From Mogibacterium sp. (GTDB taxonomy: Bacteria; Bacillota; Clostridia; Peptostreptococcales; Anaerovoracaceae), in assembly GCA_016775335.1 (NCBI GenBank), contig JAEUGJ010000003.1, forward strand, positions 1 to 64,000: a DNA stretch of 64,000 nt, written 5' to 3'. The position numbers and the translations under genes are program-made. Under the pieces are notes generated by a model that worked only from the letters and a program-made list of their open reading frames with translations, searched no databases and was not told the origin of the DNA. Of this stretch, positions 1-8,213 are shown piece by piece; the stretch's first letter is position 1; every line of letters begins with the position of its first letter.

Positions 1-41
1 TGTCTGCTGACATCATCAACGCTTGTAATCATGAAATCCAT
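1..41 (-). CDS. Truncated ORF at left window edge
   Basis: An ATG at 41 opens a reading frame of 13 codons (MDFMITSVDDVSR) that runs off the window. A GGGAGG ribosome-binding site sits 8 bases upstream, inside the end of the preceding small gene, so translation is plausible and probably coupled. It belongs to the integrated element. Too little is visible to assign a function. Confidence 0.45.
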   Translation of the reverse strand, partial: MDFMITSVDDVSR

Positions 42-42
42 T

Positions 43-192
43 CTACATACCTCCCATTAAAATCATTGCTACCATCATCAGTGTTCCGATTATGCCTCCG
101 ATGTACATTCCCACGGTGTCGCCGTTGTACTCATCAGCCGCTTCCTCTTCGAGGAACTTTCTAAACTTCTTCCAAAATCTGAAATTCTTCAT
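43..192 (-). CDS. Small membrane protein of the integrated element
   Basis: A 49-residue reading frame. The N-terminal half is charged (KNFRFWKKFRKFLEEEAADE) and is followed by one hydrophobic segment of about 20 residues (GGIIGTLMMVAMILMGG) ending the protein, so it is probably a single-pass membrane protein. An AGGGGAG ribosome-binding site lies upstream. It overlaps the end of the excisionase-like gene by 32 bases and precedes the next ORF by one base, as in a compact phage or ICE operon. I do not recognise the family. Confidence 0.5.
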   Translation of the reverse strand: MKNFRFWKKFRKFLEEEAADEYNGDTVGMYIGGIIGTLMMVAMILMGGM

Positions 193-352
193 AATCTGTT
201 CCACTCCCCTTCCTGAAATCCTCTACCTTGAGTCGGATGTTCTTTCCGACCTTGTAATATGGGATTGCATCCTTTTTAACCAGCCTGTATACCGTGTCAG
301 TGCTGATTCCCATTAGCACGCTGAATTCCGGCACCGTTACAAATCCGTACAT
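161..352 (-). CDS. Excisionase-like helix-turn-helix protein
   Basis: A 63-residue protein built around one winged helix-turn-helix of the MerR/excisionase type (VPEFSVLMGISTDTVYRLVKKDAIPYYKVGKNIRLKVEDF). Such proteins bind next to attachment sites and direct integrases toward excision, or regulate element genes. The ribosome-binding site GAAGGGAGGG lies just upstream of the ATG. A perfect 25-bp palindrome at 367-391, matching the element's operators, sits directly upstream, so expression is probably controlled by the element repressor. A transcription regulator without excision activity is possible. Confidence 0.7.
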   Translation of the reverse strand: MYGFVTVPEFSVLMGISTDTVYRLVKKDAIPYYKVGKNIRLKVEDFRKGSGTDYEEFQILEEV

Positions 353-366
353 ATTGCCCTCCCTTC

Positions 367-391
367 AAAAGTTGCATTTCATGCAACTTTT
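367..391. promoter_or_regulatory. Palindromic operator upstream of the xis-like gene
   Basis: A perfect inverted repeat with 11-bp arms (AAAAGTTGCAT and ATGCAACTTTT) around TTC. The core AGTTGCAT-N3-ATGCAACT recurs with one mismatch at 611-629, which points to binding by the element's repressor or Cro-like protein. It overlaps the end of the Cro-like gene and precedes the excisionase-like gene. A terminator is less likely, because the same core is found in the promoter region. Confidence 0.65.
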
Positions 392-596
392 AATTTAAAA
401 AAATTTGGCGCATTTCTTCGCTTGAATCTATGTGCAACAAAGAAGATAGGATTCTGATTTCAGAAGCGGTAAACTCTGACTTGCCGATACGCTTACGGCG
501 CAAGGTTTCGCGAGTGATTCCCAATTGTTCCGCAATATAATCGTACCGGTATCCGCACGCCTCAATCCGCTTATCAAGCAATTCTCTATCAGTCAT
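390..596 (-). CDS. Cro-like helix-turn-helix regulator
   Basis: A 68-residue protein, essentially one helix-turn-helix (YDYIAEQLGITRETLRRKRIGKSEFTASEIRILSSLLHI), the size and form of phage Cro or a small XRE regulator. It starts with a strong ribosome-binding site (AAAGGAGG) and is read divergently from the repressor gene at 742. This gives the standard lysogeny/induction switch layout. Its promoter is canonical (TTGACA-17 bp-TATTAT) and is flanked by candidate operators. Confidence 0.75.
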   Translation of the reverse strand: MTDRELLDKRIEACGYRYDYIAEQLGITRETLRRKRIGKSEFTASEIRILSSLLHIDSSEEMRQIFLN

Positions 597-610
597 TTTT
601 ACCTCCTTTC

Positions 611-660
611 AGTTGTATCTCATGCAACTATAATAGCACGCCTTGCACCTCATGTCAACT
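611..660 (-). promoter_or_regulatory. Promoter of the Cro-like operon with repressor operators
   Basis: On the minus strand the -35 is TTGACA (653-658) and the -10 is TATTAT (630-635), separated by 17 bp. Operator AGTTGTAT-CTC-ATGCAACT (611-629) lies next to the -10, over the likely transcription start. A degenerate third copy (TTGCAC-CTC-ATGTCAACT, 643-660) covers the -35. Occupation of either would block the promoter, consistent with an immunity region. Confidence 0.7.
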
Positions 661-741
661 TTATTTCGTTTTTTTGTTTAATTTTTTTGCGCTGTGTGAT
701 ACTATGTTGACACATACAAGCTTTGAAAGGATGATTCTGTT

Positions 742-1152
742 ATGGAAATTAATGAATTTGTGGGAAGCCGGATAAAGGATAGAAGACTTGAACTTGGATT
801 GACTCTCGATGAATTAGCTTCTAAAGTTGGATATTCGGACAAGTCAACTCTTAGTAGGGTTGAGAATGGAAAAACCGACATGCCGTTAAAGAAACTCGAC
901 AAAATCGCTCAAGTATTAGATGTAACGCCCGCCTATCTTATCGGATTCACACCAGAAGATATTCCAGACGGGCTTAATAAAGAACTTTTTATCAACTATG
1001 TTCACGATTCAAAAAATCCCGACTTCCTAGCTGCCATTGAAGGCACACCATCCGATGACCTCTGTATCAAGATAAAGGCATCCGACCTGAACGATTCGGA
1101 GGTTGATTACATGGATAAGCAGCTTGATTTTATAGTCGGTCAAAGGAAGTGA
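742..1152 (+). CDS. XRE-family element repressor
   Basis: A 136-residue protein with an N-terminal XRE helix-turn-helix at about residues 8-65 (IKDRRLELGLTLDELASKVGYSDKSTLSRVENGK is the typical pattern) and a C-terminal region of about 70 residues. It has no visible S24/LexA-type autocleavage domain (no GxSM or catalytic Lys motif). It is probably the CI-like repressor that keeps the element quiet by binding the palindromes at 367-391 and 611-660. It lies 4 bases upstream of the integrase gene, so the two are probably cotranscribed. Confidence 0.8.
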   Translation: MEINEFVGSRIKDRRLELGLTLDELASKVGYSDKSTLSRVENGKTDMPLKKLDKIAQVLDVTPAYLIGFTPEDIPDGLNKELFINYVHDSKNPDFLAAIEGTPSDDLCIKIKASDLNDSEVDYMDKQLDFIVGQRK

Positions 1153-1156
1153 TGTT

Positions 1157-2278
1157 ATGCATATCAAGCAGTTAGAGCGGAATAAATATAGGGTATGGGT
1201 AGACTTAGAGCCGGACTATACCGGGAAAAGAAAGCAGAAATCAAAGGTGTTTCACGCCACATCAAAAAAGAACCTCAATGCTCAAATAAATGATTGGGTT
1301 GAATCAATCTCCGGCATATCCTCAAAATGTAAAACAGTGTCGGATATGTGTAGTGCCGTATGGAATCAAGTTATCAACAATAAATCACAAAATACCGTGT
1401 ACGGCTATAACGCTGCGCTTAAGAGAATAAATACCACCATTGGAACGCTAGATTTGCCGAAATTGACACCTAGGACCATTCAGGCGTGGATAGATGACTT
1501 ATCAATGAGCTTGTCCCCGAAAACCGTGAAAGATACCTATTCCATCCTTCGCCTTTGTTGTTCGATTGCGGTTAACTGGGAACTCTTGAAAAGCAATCCA
1601 TGTCACGACGTTATACTTCCATCAAACAAGAAAAAGGAGATCCAGATACTTTCGCCGGAAGACTTCACCGTGTTCTGTTCCCACCTTGACGAAATCCCAC
1701 TTGACCAAAGGGTCTGCTTCGAACTGGCGCTTTTCGGATCGCTCCGGCGGGGGGAGATAATGGGAATATTAGAAAATGAAATACCGGGCGATGGACGGTT
1801 CTATATTCGGCGAACTAGATACATGCATAGAATAGGAAACGAATTCGTGAAAGATACCAAAACATCCTCCGGTGAACGCTTGTGCATCCTTCCAGCGCCA
1901 GTTATTCGTGATGTAAAGGCACTCCGGAAACATCACATAGAGCAGAAATTGAAGCTCGGTCCGTTGTGGACTGATTCTGATTATCTAATTAAAGAACAAA
2001 ATGGTGAAGCATTCCACCCTGGAGAGTGCGCCAGACGATTAAGGCGTTACATGGAGCGCATCGGTCTTGAGCCTATTACATTTCATGCCCTAAGGCACAC
2101 GTACGCCTCTATCTGTATTTCTATTGGCGCTGACCCTGCCACCGTATCAAAGCGCATGGGTCATGCTAACGTATCAACGACCCTCGGAATATATACACAC
2201 CTCTTCGAGAAGAAGGAAGAAGAAGATAAACTAGCATCTGCACTAGGCGACATGCTCACAAAATCTGTGGAAAAATAG
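1157..2278 (+). CDS. int: Tyrosine integrase of the element
   Basis: A 373-residue site-specific tyrosine recombinase. The N-terminus (about 1-50) resembles an arm-site-binding domain, about 60-155 is the SAM-like core-binding domain, and the rest is catalytic. Visible catalytic residues are R197 (GSLRRGE), K235, H310 and R313 (HALRH), H336 (GHANVSTT) and nucleophile Y346 (GIYTH). All the expected residues are present, so it is probably active. It reads toward the 3' end of the tRNA-Ser gene 82 bases away, the usual arrangement for an integrase beside its attachment site. Confidence 0.93.
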   Translation: MHIKQLERNKYRVWVDLEPDYTGKRKQKSKVFHATSKKNLNAQINDWVESISGISSKCKTVSDMCSAVWNQVINNKSQNTVYGYNAALKRINTTIGTLDLPKLTPRTIQAWIDDLSMSLSPKTVKDTYSILRLCCSIAVNWELLKSNPCHDVILPSNKKKEIQILSPEDFTVFCSHLDEIPLDQRVCFELALFGSLRRGEIMGILENEIPGDGRFYIRRTRYMHRIGNEFVKDTKTSSGERLCILPAPVIRDVKALRKHHIEQKLKLGPLWTDSDYLIKEQNGEAFHPGECARRLRRYMERIGLEPITFHALRHTYASICISIGADPATVSKRMGHANVSTTLGIYTHLFEKKEEEDKLASALGDMLTKSVEK

Positions 2279-2324
2279 GCGAAAAATTTCAAAATGTTAC
2301 ATGCGTGTTACAAATCAAAATAAA

Positions 2325-2356
2325 AAAACCTTGAAACAATTAAGCTTCAAGGTTTT
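2325..2356. terminator. Bidirectional terminator after the integrase gene
   Basis: Arms AAAACCTTGAA (2325-2335) and TTCAAGGTTTT (2346-2356) pair perfectly around a 10-base loop, with A-runs and T-runs on both sides. It separates the integrase transcript from the tRNA-Ser gene. Confidence 0.75.
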
Positions 2357-2359
2357 CAG

Positions 2360-2447
2360 TGGCGGAGGACATGGGACTCGAACCCACGGGGCTGTTACAC
2401 CTTACTTGATTTCCAATCAAGCTCCTTAGCCGCTCGGTCAATCCTCC
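2360..2447 (-). tRNA. tRNA-Ser (anticodon GGA)
   Basis: The minus strand folds as a class II tRNA of 88 nt. The 7-bp acceptor stem is GGAGGAU with GUCCUCC, followed by discriminator G and encoded CCA. The anticodon stem-loop CTTGATT-GGA-AATCAAG gives anticodon GGA. A long variable arm and GTTCGAGTCCC in the T arm are also present. Its 3' end faces the integrase, so this gene is the likely integration target. The gene remains intact, as expected if the element's attachment site restores the 3' end. Confidence 0.95.
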
Positions 2448-2621
2448 AAAAGTATTTAGTCATTTCTGACGCTCATTTATATTACCATAGGAACAGGGCG
2501 AATGCAAGCACTTTTTTAATTTTTTCGAATTATTCTGAAGCTGTGGAGAAAACCGGCCCCGGAAGGTCCGGCTTCTCCACTTTCTGCAAAGCCTCTCAAG
2601 CCTCACACGTTATTCTTAATT

Positions 2622-5600
2622 CTAAAACAGCTCGAAGATGGACACCTGTGCCGTATCCGGCACGCCCTCGAACATGCCCACAGCTTTCAGGTCGTCGATA
2701 TTGCTCTGGGACAGCTTAGTCTGCTGCCGCACATCATCCAGAGAAGTGAACGGCGTTCCGTCGTAGGCATCCGCCAGGGATTCCGCTGCCGCTTTACCCA
2801 GACCGCTGATGGCCATGTACGGAACCACCACTTCCCCATCTTCCACGATGAAGTCGCACGGCCGGGATACGCCCAGCTCCGGCATGCGGAATTTAAGCCC
2901 ACGGGAGAACATCTCGTACATCACTTCGTAGACGGTAAGATGATCCTTCTGCTTGGTAGTCATCTGATTTCCCAGTTGCTCCAGGTTCTTCATCTCTCGC
3001 TCCACCGCCTGGATTCCGTCTCGGGCGGCCAGGACGTCGAAATCGTCGATTTTGGAGGAAAGCCATGCGGCATAGAATTCCGCCGGATAGTATACCTTGA
3101 ACCAGGCCATTCGGATGGACATCAGCACGTAGGCCACCGCATGGGCCCGAGGGAACATGTACTTCAGGGTTTCGCAGGACCAGATGTACCAGTCCGGCAC
3201 CCCGTGGCTCTTCATAGTCTCCAGCTCCTCCTCCGTCAGCGGCTTGTTCTTACGAACGTGCTCCATGATCCAGAAGGCTTCCTCATTCGGGATGCCCTTC
3301 AGAATCAGGTAGTTCATAATATCGTCACGACAGGAAATCAGCTCGTCGATGGTCGCCTTTCCGTCCCGAAGGAGCTCCTGGCCGTTGTTGGTCCACACGT
3401 CGGTTCCGTGGGAGAATCCGGAAATCTTTACCAGCGCGGAGATGGTGGTCGGCTGAATGTCGTCCAGCATCTGCCGCGTGAAGTTCGTTCCGAACTCCGG
3501 AATGGCGTAGGTGCCGTGGACGAATTTGTAGTCCGGATTCTGAATGTTCAATGCCTCCGTAGAGGTGAACAGGCTGATGACCTTCTTGTCCGCAACATCG
3601 ATGGTCATCGGATCCACACCGGTCATGTTCTGCAGATGACGAATCATCTGCGGCACATCGTGACCCAGAATATCCAGCTTCAGCAAGTTTTTATCGATTT
3701 TGTGGTAATCGAAATGGGTGGTGATGATGTCCACCGGTTTGTTGGCCGGACGCTGCACCGGGCAGAACTCATAGATTTCATGATCGTCCGGCACGACGAT
3801 GATTCCGCCCGGATGCTGCCCGGTGGTTCTTTTTACTCCGGTACAGCCCTTGGTGAGATAATCAATGTCGTATTTGCTCAGCTTCTTCGGGGACTCGTCA
3901 GCATAGTGCTTCACATAGCCGTAGGCGGTTTTGTCCGCGACGGTGGCTACCGTGCCGGCTTTGAAGATGTTCTTCTCCCCAAAAATCACGCCTACGTATT
4001 TGTGGGCCGTGGCCTGGTATTCGCCGGCGAAGTTCAAGTCGATATCCGGCTCCTTATTGCCGCTGAATCCCAGGAAGGTAGCGAACGGAATACGGAAGCC
4101 GTTCTTCTCGTACGGGGTGCCGCACTTTGGGCACACCTTGTCCGGCATATCGAATCCGCAGTCGTATTTTGCTTCATCTTCCTCCGCCAGCCATTCCAGG
4201 TTCTTGCACTTCGGACAGATGTAATGCGGCTCCAACGGGTTTACCTCGGTAATCCCCGCCATGGTAGCGGCAAAAGAAGATCCCACGGATCCTCGGCTGC
4301 CCACCAGGTAGCCGTCATCGTTGGATTTTTTTACCAGACGCATGGCCGCCACATACATCACGGCATACCCGTTGTTGATGATGGCGTTCAGCTCCGTATC
4401 CAGCCGGGTCTGAATCACCTCCGGGATCGGGTCGCCGTACATCGCCTTCGCATTCTCGTAGCAGGTATCCCGCAGAAAATCCTCCGCCCCCTCAATCTTC
4501 GGCGGACACTTGTCCGGCGGCACCGGCTCGAACACCTCGCACATGTCCGCAATCCGGTTGGTATTGGTAATGACCACCTCTTCCGCCCGGTCTCCCAGAT
4601 AGGAGAATTCCGCCAGCATCTCGTCCGTAGTGCGCAGGTACAAGCTATTGGCGTTGGTCTCGCTAAAGCCCATGCTGGACATGATGATGTTCCGATAGAT
4701 GGCCGACTCCTTCGTCGGATAATGGGAGTCCGTGGTGGCAACGGTCATCTTCCCCAGCTCGTCCGCCAGGGACAGAATCAACAGGTTGTTGTCCGCCAGC
4801 TCCTTCCGAGATGCCACCATTCCTTTATCGATCATGAACTGGTTGTTGTCCAGAGGCTGAATCTCCAGGTAATCGTAGAAATCCGCAATCCGGAGCAGTT
4901 CCTCCCGGGATGCCCCCCGGTTGATGGCCTGATACAGCTCGCCGGCCTCACAGGCACTGCCCACGATAATGCCCTCCCGATGCTGCTGCAGCACGGAACG
5001 AGGGAGTCTCGGCTTCTTGTAAAAATAGTCTACGTGGGAATAGGAGACCATTTTATACAGATTCCGAAGTCCTGTCAGGTTCTTGGCCAGCAGAATGATG
5101 TGGTACGTCCGGTTCTTCTTAATATCGATGGTTCCGTCCGGAAGCATGGCATCCTCATCGGGATAGAGATATCCCTCCATGCCGTAGATGATCTTAATGT
5201 CCTTTCCTTTGCCCCGCAGCTTTGCGGCCCGATTGGCCGCATCCGGGAAGGCCTGCACCACGCCGTGGTCCGTAATCGCCACCGCCTTCTGGCCCCAGGC
5301 CGCCGCCTGATCCACCAGCTCCGCGATTTCGTTGAACCCATCGTTGTCGCTCATCTTCGTGTGCACGTGGAGTTCCACCCGCTTCTCCCCCGGGTGCTCA
5401 TCTTTTCGCTCCGGTTTTGACGATTGGTTGATGGAACGGGCCATGATGCCCACTTCGTTTTCAAAGGTATCGAATTCCACATTTCCGGAAATCTTCAGCC
5501 AACCTCCCAGAGATACGTTTTCCTCCAGCAGTTCAAAATCCTCTGTCTTCATAAAAGCCTTGCAGCAGGTGGCCCGCTCCTTATCGGTGATTTCCATGGT

Positions 5601-6059
5601 CACCAGAAGCTTTCCGTTCTTGATGGCCCGGGAATCCAGGCTGAACAGCTCTCCGCGAATGACCACCTGGCCCCGCTCTCCCACCTTGCCGTAGATTTCC
5701 TCGATGGGAATGGGCTCTCCGGAAATATAGGTACCGTACAGGACCCCGCCGGAAACGTTAGGCTTCTTGCTGCCTTTGCTTTTATCCGGCGCCTTCTTCG
5801 CTACCGGTGCTTCGGAAGCCTGGTAGGCATACCGGAACCGTACATCCTTCGCCTGTCCCACCTTCTTCAGAATCCGTTCCCGCATGCGCTTCTCGTGAAT
5901 TCGAGGTATCACAAAATTGAGCTTGACACCGACTACCAGCGTCAAACTCTCTTTTTCCAGATATACCCTGGGTATTTCAATATTAATATCCTGTTCTTTC
6001 ATCCCGGAAATGCGTTCCAGCTCTTCCGTTGTCAGAATATCTTGGGGTATTTTGATCAT
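2622..6059 (-). CDS. polC: PolC-type DNA polymerase III alpha subunit lacking the exonuclease domain
   Basis: The main replicative polymerase of Firmicutes, 1145 residues against about 1430 for Bacillus PolC. Order of domains: N-terminal region; OB fold (about 105-210); PHP domain with HVHT (231) and DHGVVQAFPD (264); polymerase core with the PolC zinc finger (C615, C618, C634, C643, C646) and palm motif PDIDLNF (D672, D674); C-terminal helix-hairpin-helix; and a terminal SIFELF that resembles a beta-clamp-binding tail. The DnaQ-like 3'-5' exonuclease normally inserted in the PHP domain, with its DxETTG motif, is absent. Residues 295-318 form a short linker there, running straight from YGMEGY to TYHIILLAKN. 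No frameshift is visible, so the loss is clean. It lies 3 bases after ispG. Confidence 0.96.
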   Translation of the reverse strand: MIKIPQDILTTEELERISGMKEQDINIEIPRVYLEKESLTLVVGVKLNFVIPRIHEKRMRERILKKVGQAKDVRFRYAYQASEAPVAKKAPDKSKGSKKPNVSGGVLYGTYISGEPIPIEEIYGKVGERGQVVIRGELFSLDSRAIKNGKLLVTMEITDKERATCCKAFMKTEDFELLEENVSLGGWLKISGNVEFDTFENEVGIMARSINQSSKPERKDEHPGEKRVELHVHTKMSDNDGFNEIAELVDQAAAWGQKAVAITDHGVVQAFPDAANRAAKLRGKGKDIKIIYGMEGYLYPDEDAMLPDGTIDIKKNRTYHIILLAKNLTGLRNLYKMVSYSHVDYFYKKPRLPRSVLQQHREGIIVGSACEAGELYQAINRGASREELLRIADFYDYLEIQPLDNNQFMIDKGMVASRKELADNNLLILSLADELGKMTVATTDSHYPTKESAIYRNIIMSSMGFSETNANSLYLRTTDEMLAEFSYLGDRAEEVVITNTNRIADMCEVFEPVPPDKCPPKIEGAEDFLRDTCYENAKAMYGDPIPEVIQTRLDTELNAIINNGYAVMYVAAMRLVKKSNDDGYLVGSRGSVGSSFAATMAGITEVNPLEPHYICPKCKNLEWLAEEDEAKYDCGFDMPDKVCPKCGTPYEKNGFRIPFATFLGFSGNKEPDIDLNFAGEYQATAHKYVGVIFGEKNIFKAGTVATVADKTAYGYVKHYADESPKKLSKYDIDYLTKGCTGVKRTTGQHPGGIIVVPDDHEIYEFCPVQRPANKPVDIITTHFDYHKIDKNLLKLDILGHDVPQMIRHLQNMTGVDPMTIDVADKKVISLFTSTEALNIQNPDYKFVHGTYAIPEFGTNFTRQMLDDIQPTTISALVKISGFSHGTDVWTNNGQELLRDGKATIDELISCRDDIMNYLILKGIPNEEAFWIMEHVRKNKPLTEEELETMKSHGVPDWYIWSCETLKYMFPRAHAVAYVLMSIRMAWFKVYYPAEFYAAWLSSKIDDFDVLAARDGIQAVEREMKNLEQLGNQMTTKQKDHLTVYEVMYEMFSRGLKFRMPELGVSRPCDFIVEDGEVVVPYMAISGLGKAAAESLADAYDGTPFTSLDDVRQQTKLSQSNIDDLKAVGMFEGVPDTAQVSIFELF

Positions 6060-6062
6060 CCA

Positions 6063-7127
6063 CTACTCTTCTTTCTCTATCATTTCAATGAGACGGTCTA
6101 CCAGCTGATTCTCCGGTACCTTTCCGATAATCTCGCCGTGGGAGAAGAGCAAGCCCTCGCCCTTTCCGCCGGCAATGCCGTAATCCGCCTCTCGGGATTC
6201 TCCCGGACCGTTCACCACGCAGCCCATTACCGCGACCTTTAACGGTCTCAGGTCTTTCTCCTGACGTCTTTTCGCCACCGGAACCAAACGGTTCTCCGTT
6301 TCCTCTGCCAAGGAAATCAGATCCACCTCCGTTCGACCGCAAGTCGGGCAGGAAACGATTTCGATGCTCTTTTCCCGAAGCCCTACCGCTTCCAGAATGC
6401 GCTGCCCGAAGAGAACTTCCTGAACCGGGTCATCCGTAAGGGACACCCGCAGGGTATCTCCGATCCCGCTGAGGAGCAGTCCGCCGATTCCGATGGCGGA
6501 TTTCAGCTTTCCGTTGGACGGTGTTCCCGACTCGGTGATGCCGATGTGCATCGGTACATCCGTTTCCTTGGCGGCCAGGGTATAGGCCGCATAAGTCATG
6601 GGAACGTTGGAGGATTTGATGGAAAGCACCAGATTATCGAAATCCAGGTTTTCCATGTAGCGTACCGTATTCAGCGCGCTCTTCGCCAGCGCTTCCGCCG
6701 TTACGCCGCCGTATTCCGCCAGAATTTCTTTTTCCAGGGAACCGGAATTAACGCCAACCCGGAGGGGGATGTGCCGCGCTTTGGCCGCCTGAACCACCTT
6801 CTGTACGTACTCCGCTTTTCCGATATTTCCCGGATTGATGCGCACCTTGTCCGCACCGGCTTCAATCGCACCGATGGCCAGCCGGTAGTCGAAGTGGATA
6901 TCCGCCACCAGCGGCACCTCCGTCTTCTTTCTCACCTGCGCAAAGGATTCGCAGGCTTCCATATCCGGAATCGCCACCCGCACGATATCGCAGCCCGCTT
7001 CTTCCAGCTCCCGAATCTGACGCAGCAGCGCCTTCTCATCCCGGGTATCTACATTTGTCATGGACTGAATGGAAACCGGCGCCCCTCCGCCGATTTGAAT
7101 TCTTCCGCACTGTACGCTTCTCGTCAT
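6063..7127 (-). CDS. ispG: 4-hydroxy-3-methylbut-2-enyl diphosphate synthase (IspG/GcpE)
   Basis: Catalyses the reductive opening of the methylerythritol cyclodiphosphate ring, the next-to-last step of isoprenoid synthesis by the MEP pathway. It is a [4Fe-4S] enzyme. The 354-residue length is normal. Cluster cysteines are visible in CPTCGRTEVDL and VMGCVVNGPGE. The ATG has a GGAGG site 5 bases upstream. It shares an operon with dxr of the same pathway and with uppS, which uses the product. Confidence 0.96.
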   Translation of the reverse strand: MTRSVQCGRIQIGGGAPVSIQSMTNVDTRDEKALLRQIRELEEAGCDIVRVAIPDMEACESFAQVRKKTEVPLVADIHFDYRLAIGAIEAGADKVRINPGNIGKAEYVQKVVQAAKARHIPLRVGVNSGSLEKEILAEYGGVTAEALAKSALNTVRYMENLDFDNLVLSIKSSNVPMTYAAYTLAAKETDVPMHIGITESGTPSNGKLKSAIGIGGLLLSGIGDTLRVSLTDDPVQEVLFGQRILEAVGLREKSIEIVSCPTCGRTEVDLISLAEETENRLVPVAKRRQEKDLRPLKVAVMGCVVNGPGESREADYGIAGGKGEGLLFSHGEIIGKVPENQLVDRLIEMIEKEE

Positions 7128-7136
7128 TCCATCCTC

Positions 7137-8144
7137 CTATCCGAACAATCGCATAATATCGTTCCAGGTAATAAACACAGCAAAAGCAATCAGCAGAAAC
7201 ATGCCCGCCAGATGCACTTTCCCCTCCATATCGTCGGAAATCATATTTCCCGTAATCTTCCGAATCATCACAAAGATAATTCTTCCGCCGTCCAGCGCCG
7301 GGAACGGCAGCAGATTGATGTAAGCCAGGTTCAGGCAAATCAGGGCTGCCAGATACAGATACGGCACCGCCCCCGCCGCGGCCGTCTGATTCACCAGAGA
7401 GACCATTCCCACCGGACCCGCCAGATCGTTTCGGGACATCTGACCGGTAAAGAGCATCTTCAAACTCTTCAGCATCAGTTTGTTCAGGTTCCAGGTGGCG
7501 GTCGCACCGTATCGTCCGCAGGTAAAAATATTATGGCTTTATCTGCAGGCAATGCCCACCATCATGCGTTTCTCTTTCTTGGAGTATTCCGGCTGAACGG
7601 TGCAATTCTGTTTCTTTCCATCCCGGTCCACCGTAATCCGAATTTCTTTCCCGGACTTGTCCCGGTCGATTTCCTGTACCACTTCTATCCAACCGGACGT
7701 CTTGACGTCGTTCACCGCAACAACGCGGTCTCCTGCCTGAAGACCGGCGGCCTCTGCCGGCGAATTCTTCACCACAGAATCCAGCGTGTTGGTGGGAATG
7801 CCGGATACGGTTACCGCAATAATCATCACCAGCAGTGCGGTGATTACGTTCATCACGGCACCTGCCAGGAGCACGGCAATCTTCTGCCACACCTTCTTGT
7901 TGTTAAAGGCTCTCGGGTTTCCGCTTTCCTCGTTCTCCCCTTCCATGGCGCAATATCCGCCGATGGGCAGGAGCCGCACGGAGTACAGAGTCTCGCCCTT
8001 CTGTTTCTGGAAGAGAAGGGGTCCCATTCCCATGGAGAACTCGTTCACCTGAACGCCTACCAATTTCGCTACCACAAAATGCCCCAATTCATGGGGAATG
8101 ATCATGATGCAGAAAAGTATGATTGTTAGAATTGCTGTCAGCAA
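7137..8144 (-). pseudogene. rseP: RseP-type site-2 protease interrupted by an in-frame stop
   Basis: Intramembrane zinc metalloprotease, normally about 340 residues. Codons 1-201 hold the first membrane helix with HELGH (18-22), a second helix and the PDZ domain. Codon 202 is TAA (7541-7539). The same frame then continues without another stop to 7137, with the second catalytic motif LLPFPALDGGR and the last helices. No frameshift is needed: one changed codon explains it. An ATG at 7475 could start the distal part, but no ribosome-binding site precedes it. The upstream start is probably TTG at 8144, behind GAGG. Nonsense mutation, assembly error or readthrough are all possible. Its place between dxr and ispG is conventional. 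Confidence 0.75.
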
Positions 8145-8213
8145 TAAAGTGTCCTCGTTTCTTTACTCATTTGTTTTCGGGCTTCCCCCTCCGGTGAAAA
8201 TCCCGGAAGCGCA

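Noticed and set aside
2546..2582. Hairpin after polC as a rho-independent terminator
   Set aside because: GTGGAGAA and TTCTCCAC pair, but no T-run follows directly on the minus strand; evidence is too weak.
2940..5420. 826-codon open frame antisense to polC
   Set aside because: It lies opposite a gene with clear family motifs, has no ribosome-binding site and shows His/Arg/Gln-rich, low-complexity composition typical of antisense frames.
7137..7475. Separate small protease gene starting at 7475
   Set aside because: No ribosome-binding site and the sequence is the continuation of rseP in frame.
7539..7541. Frameshift as the cause of the split rseP
   Set aside because: Both halves are in the same frame (their start positions differ by a multiple of three), so an in-frame stop, not a frameshift, separates them.
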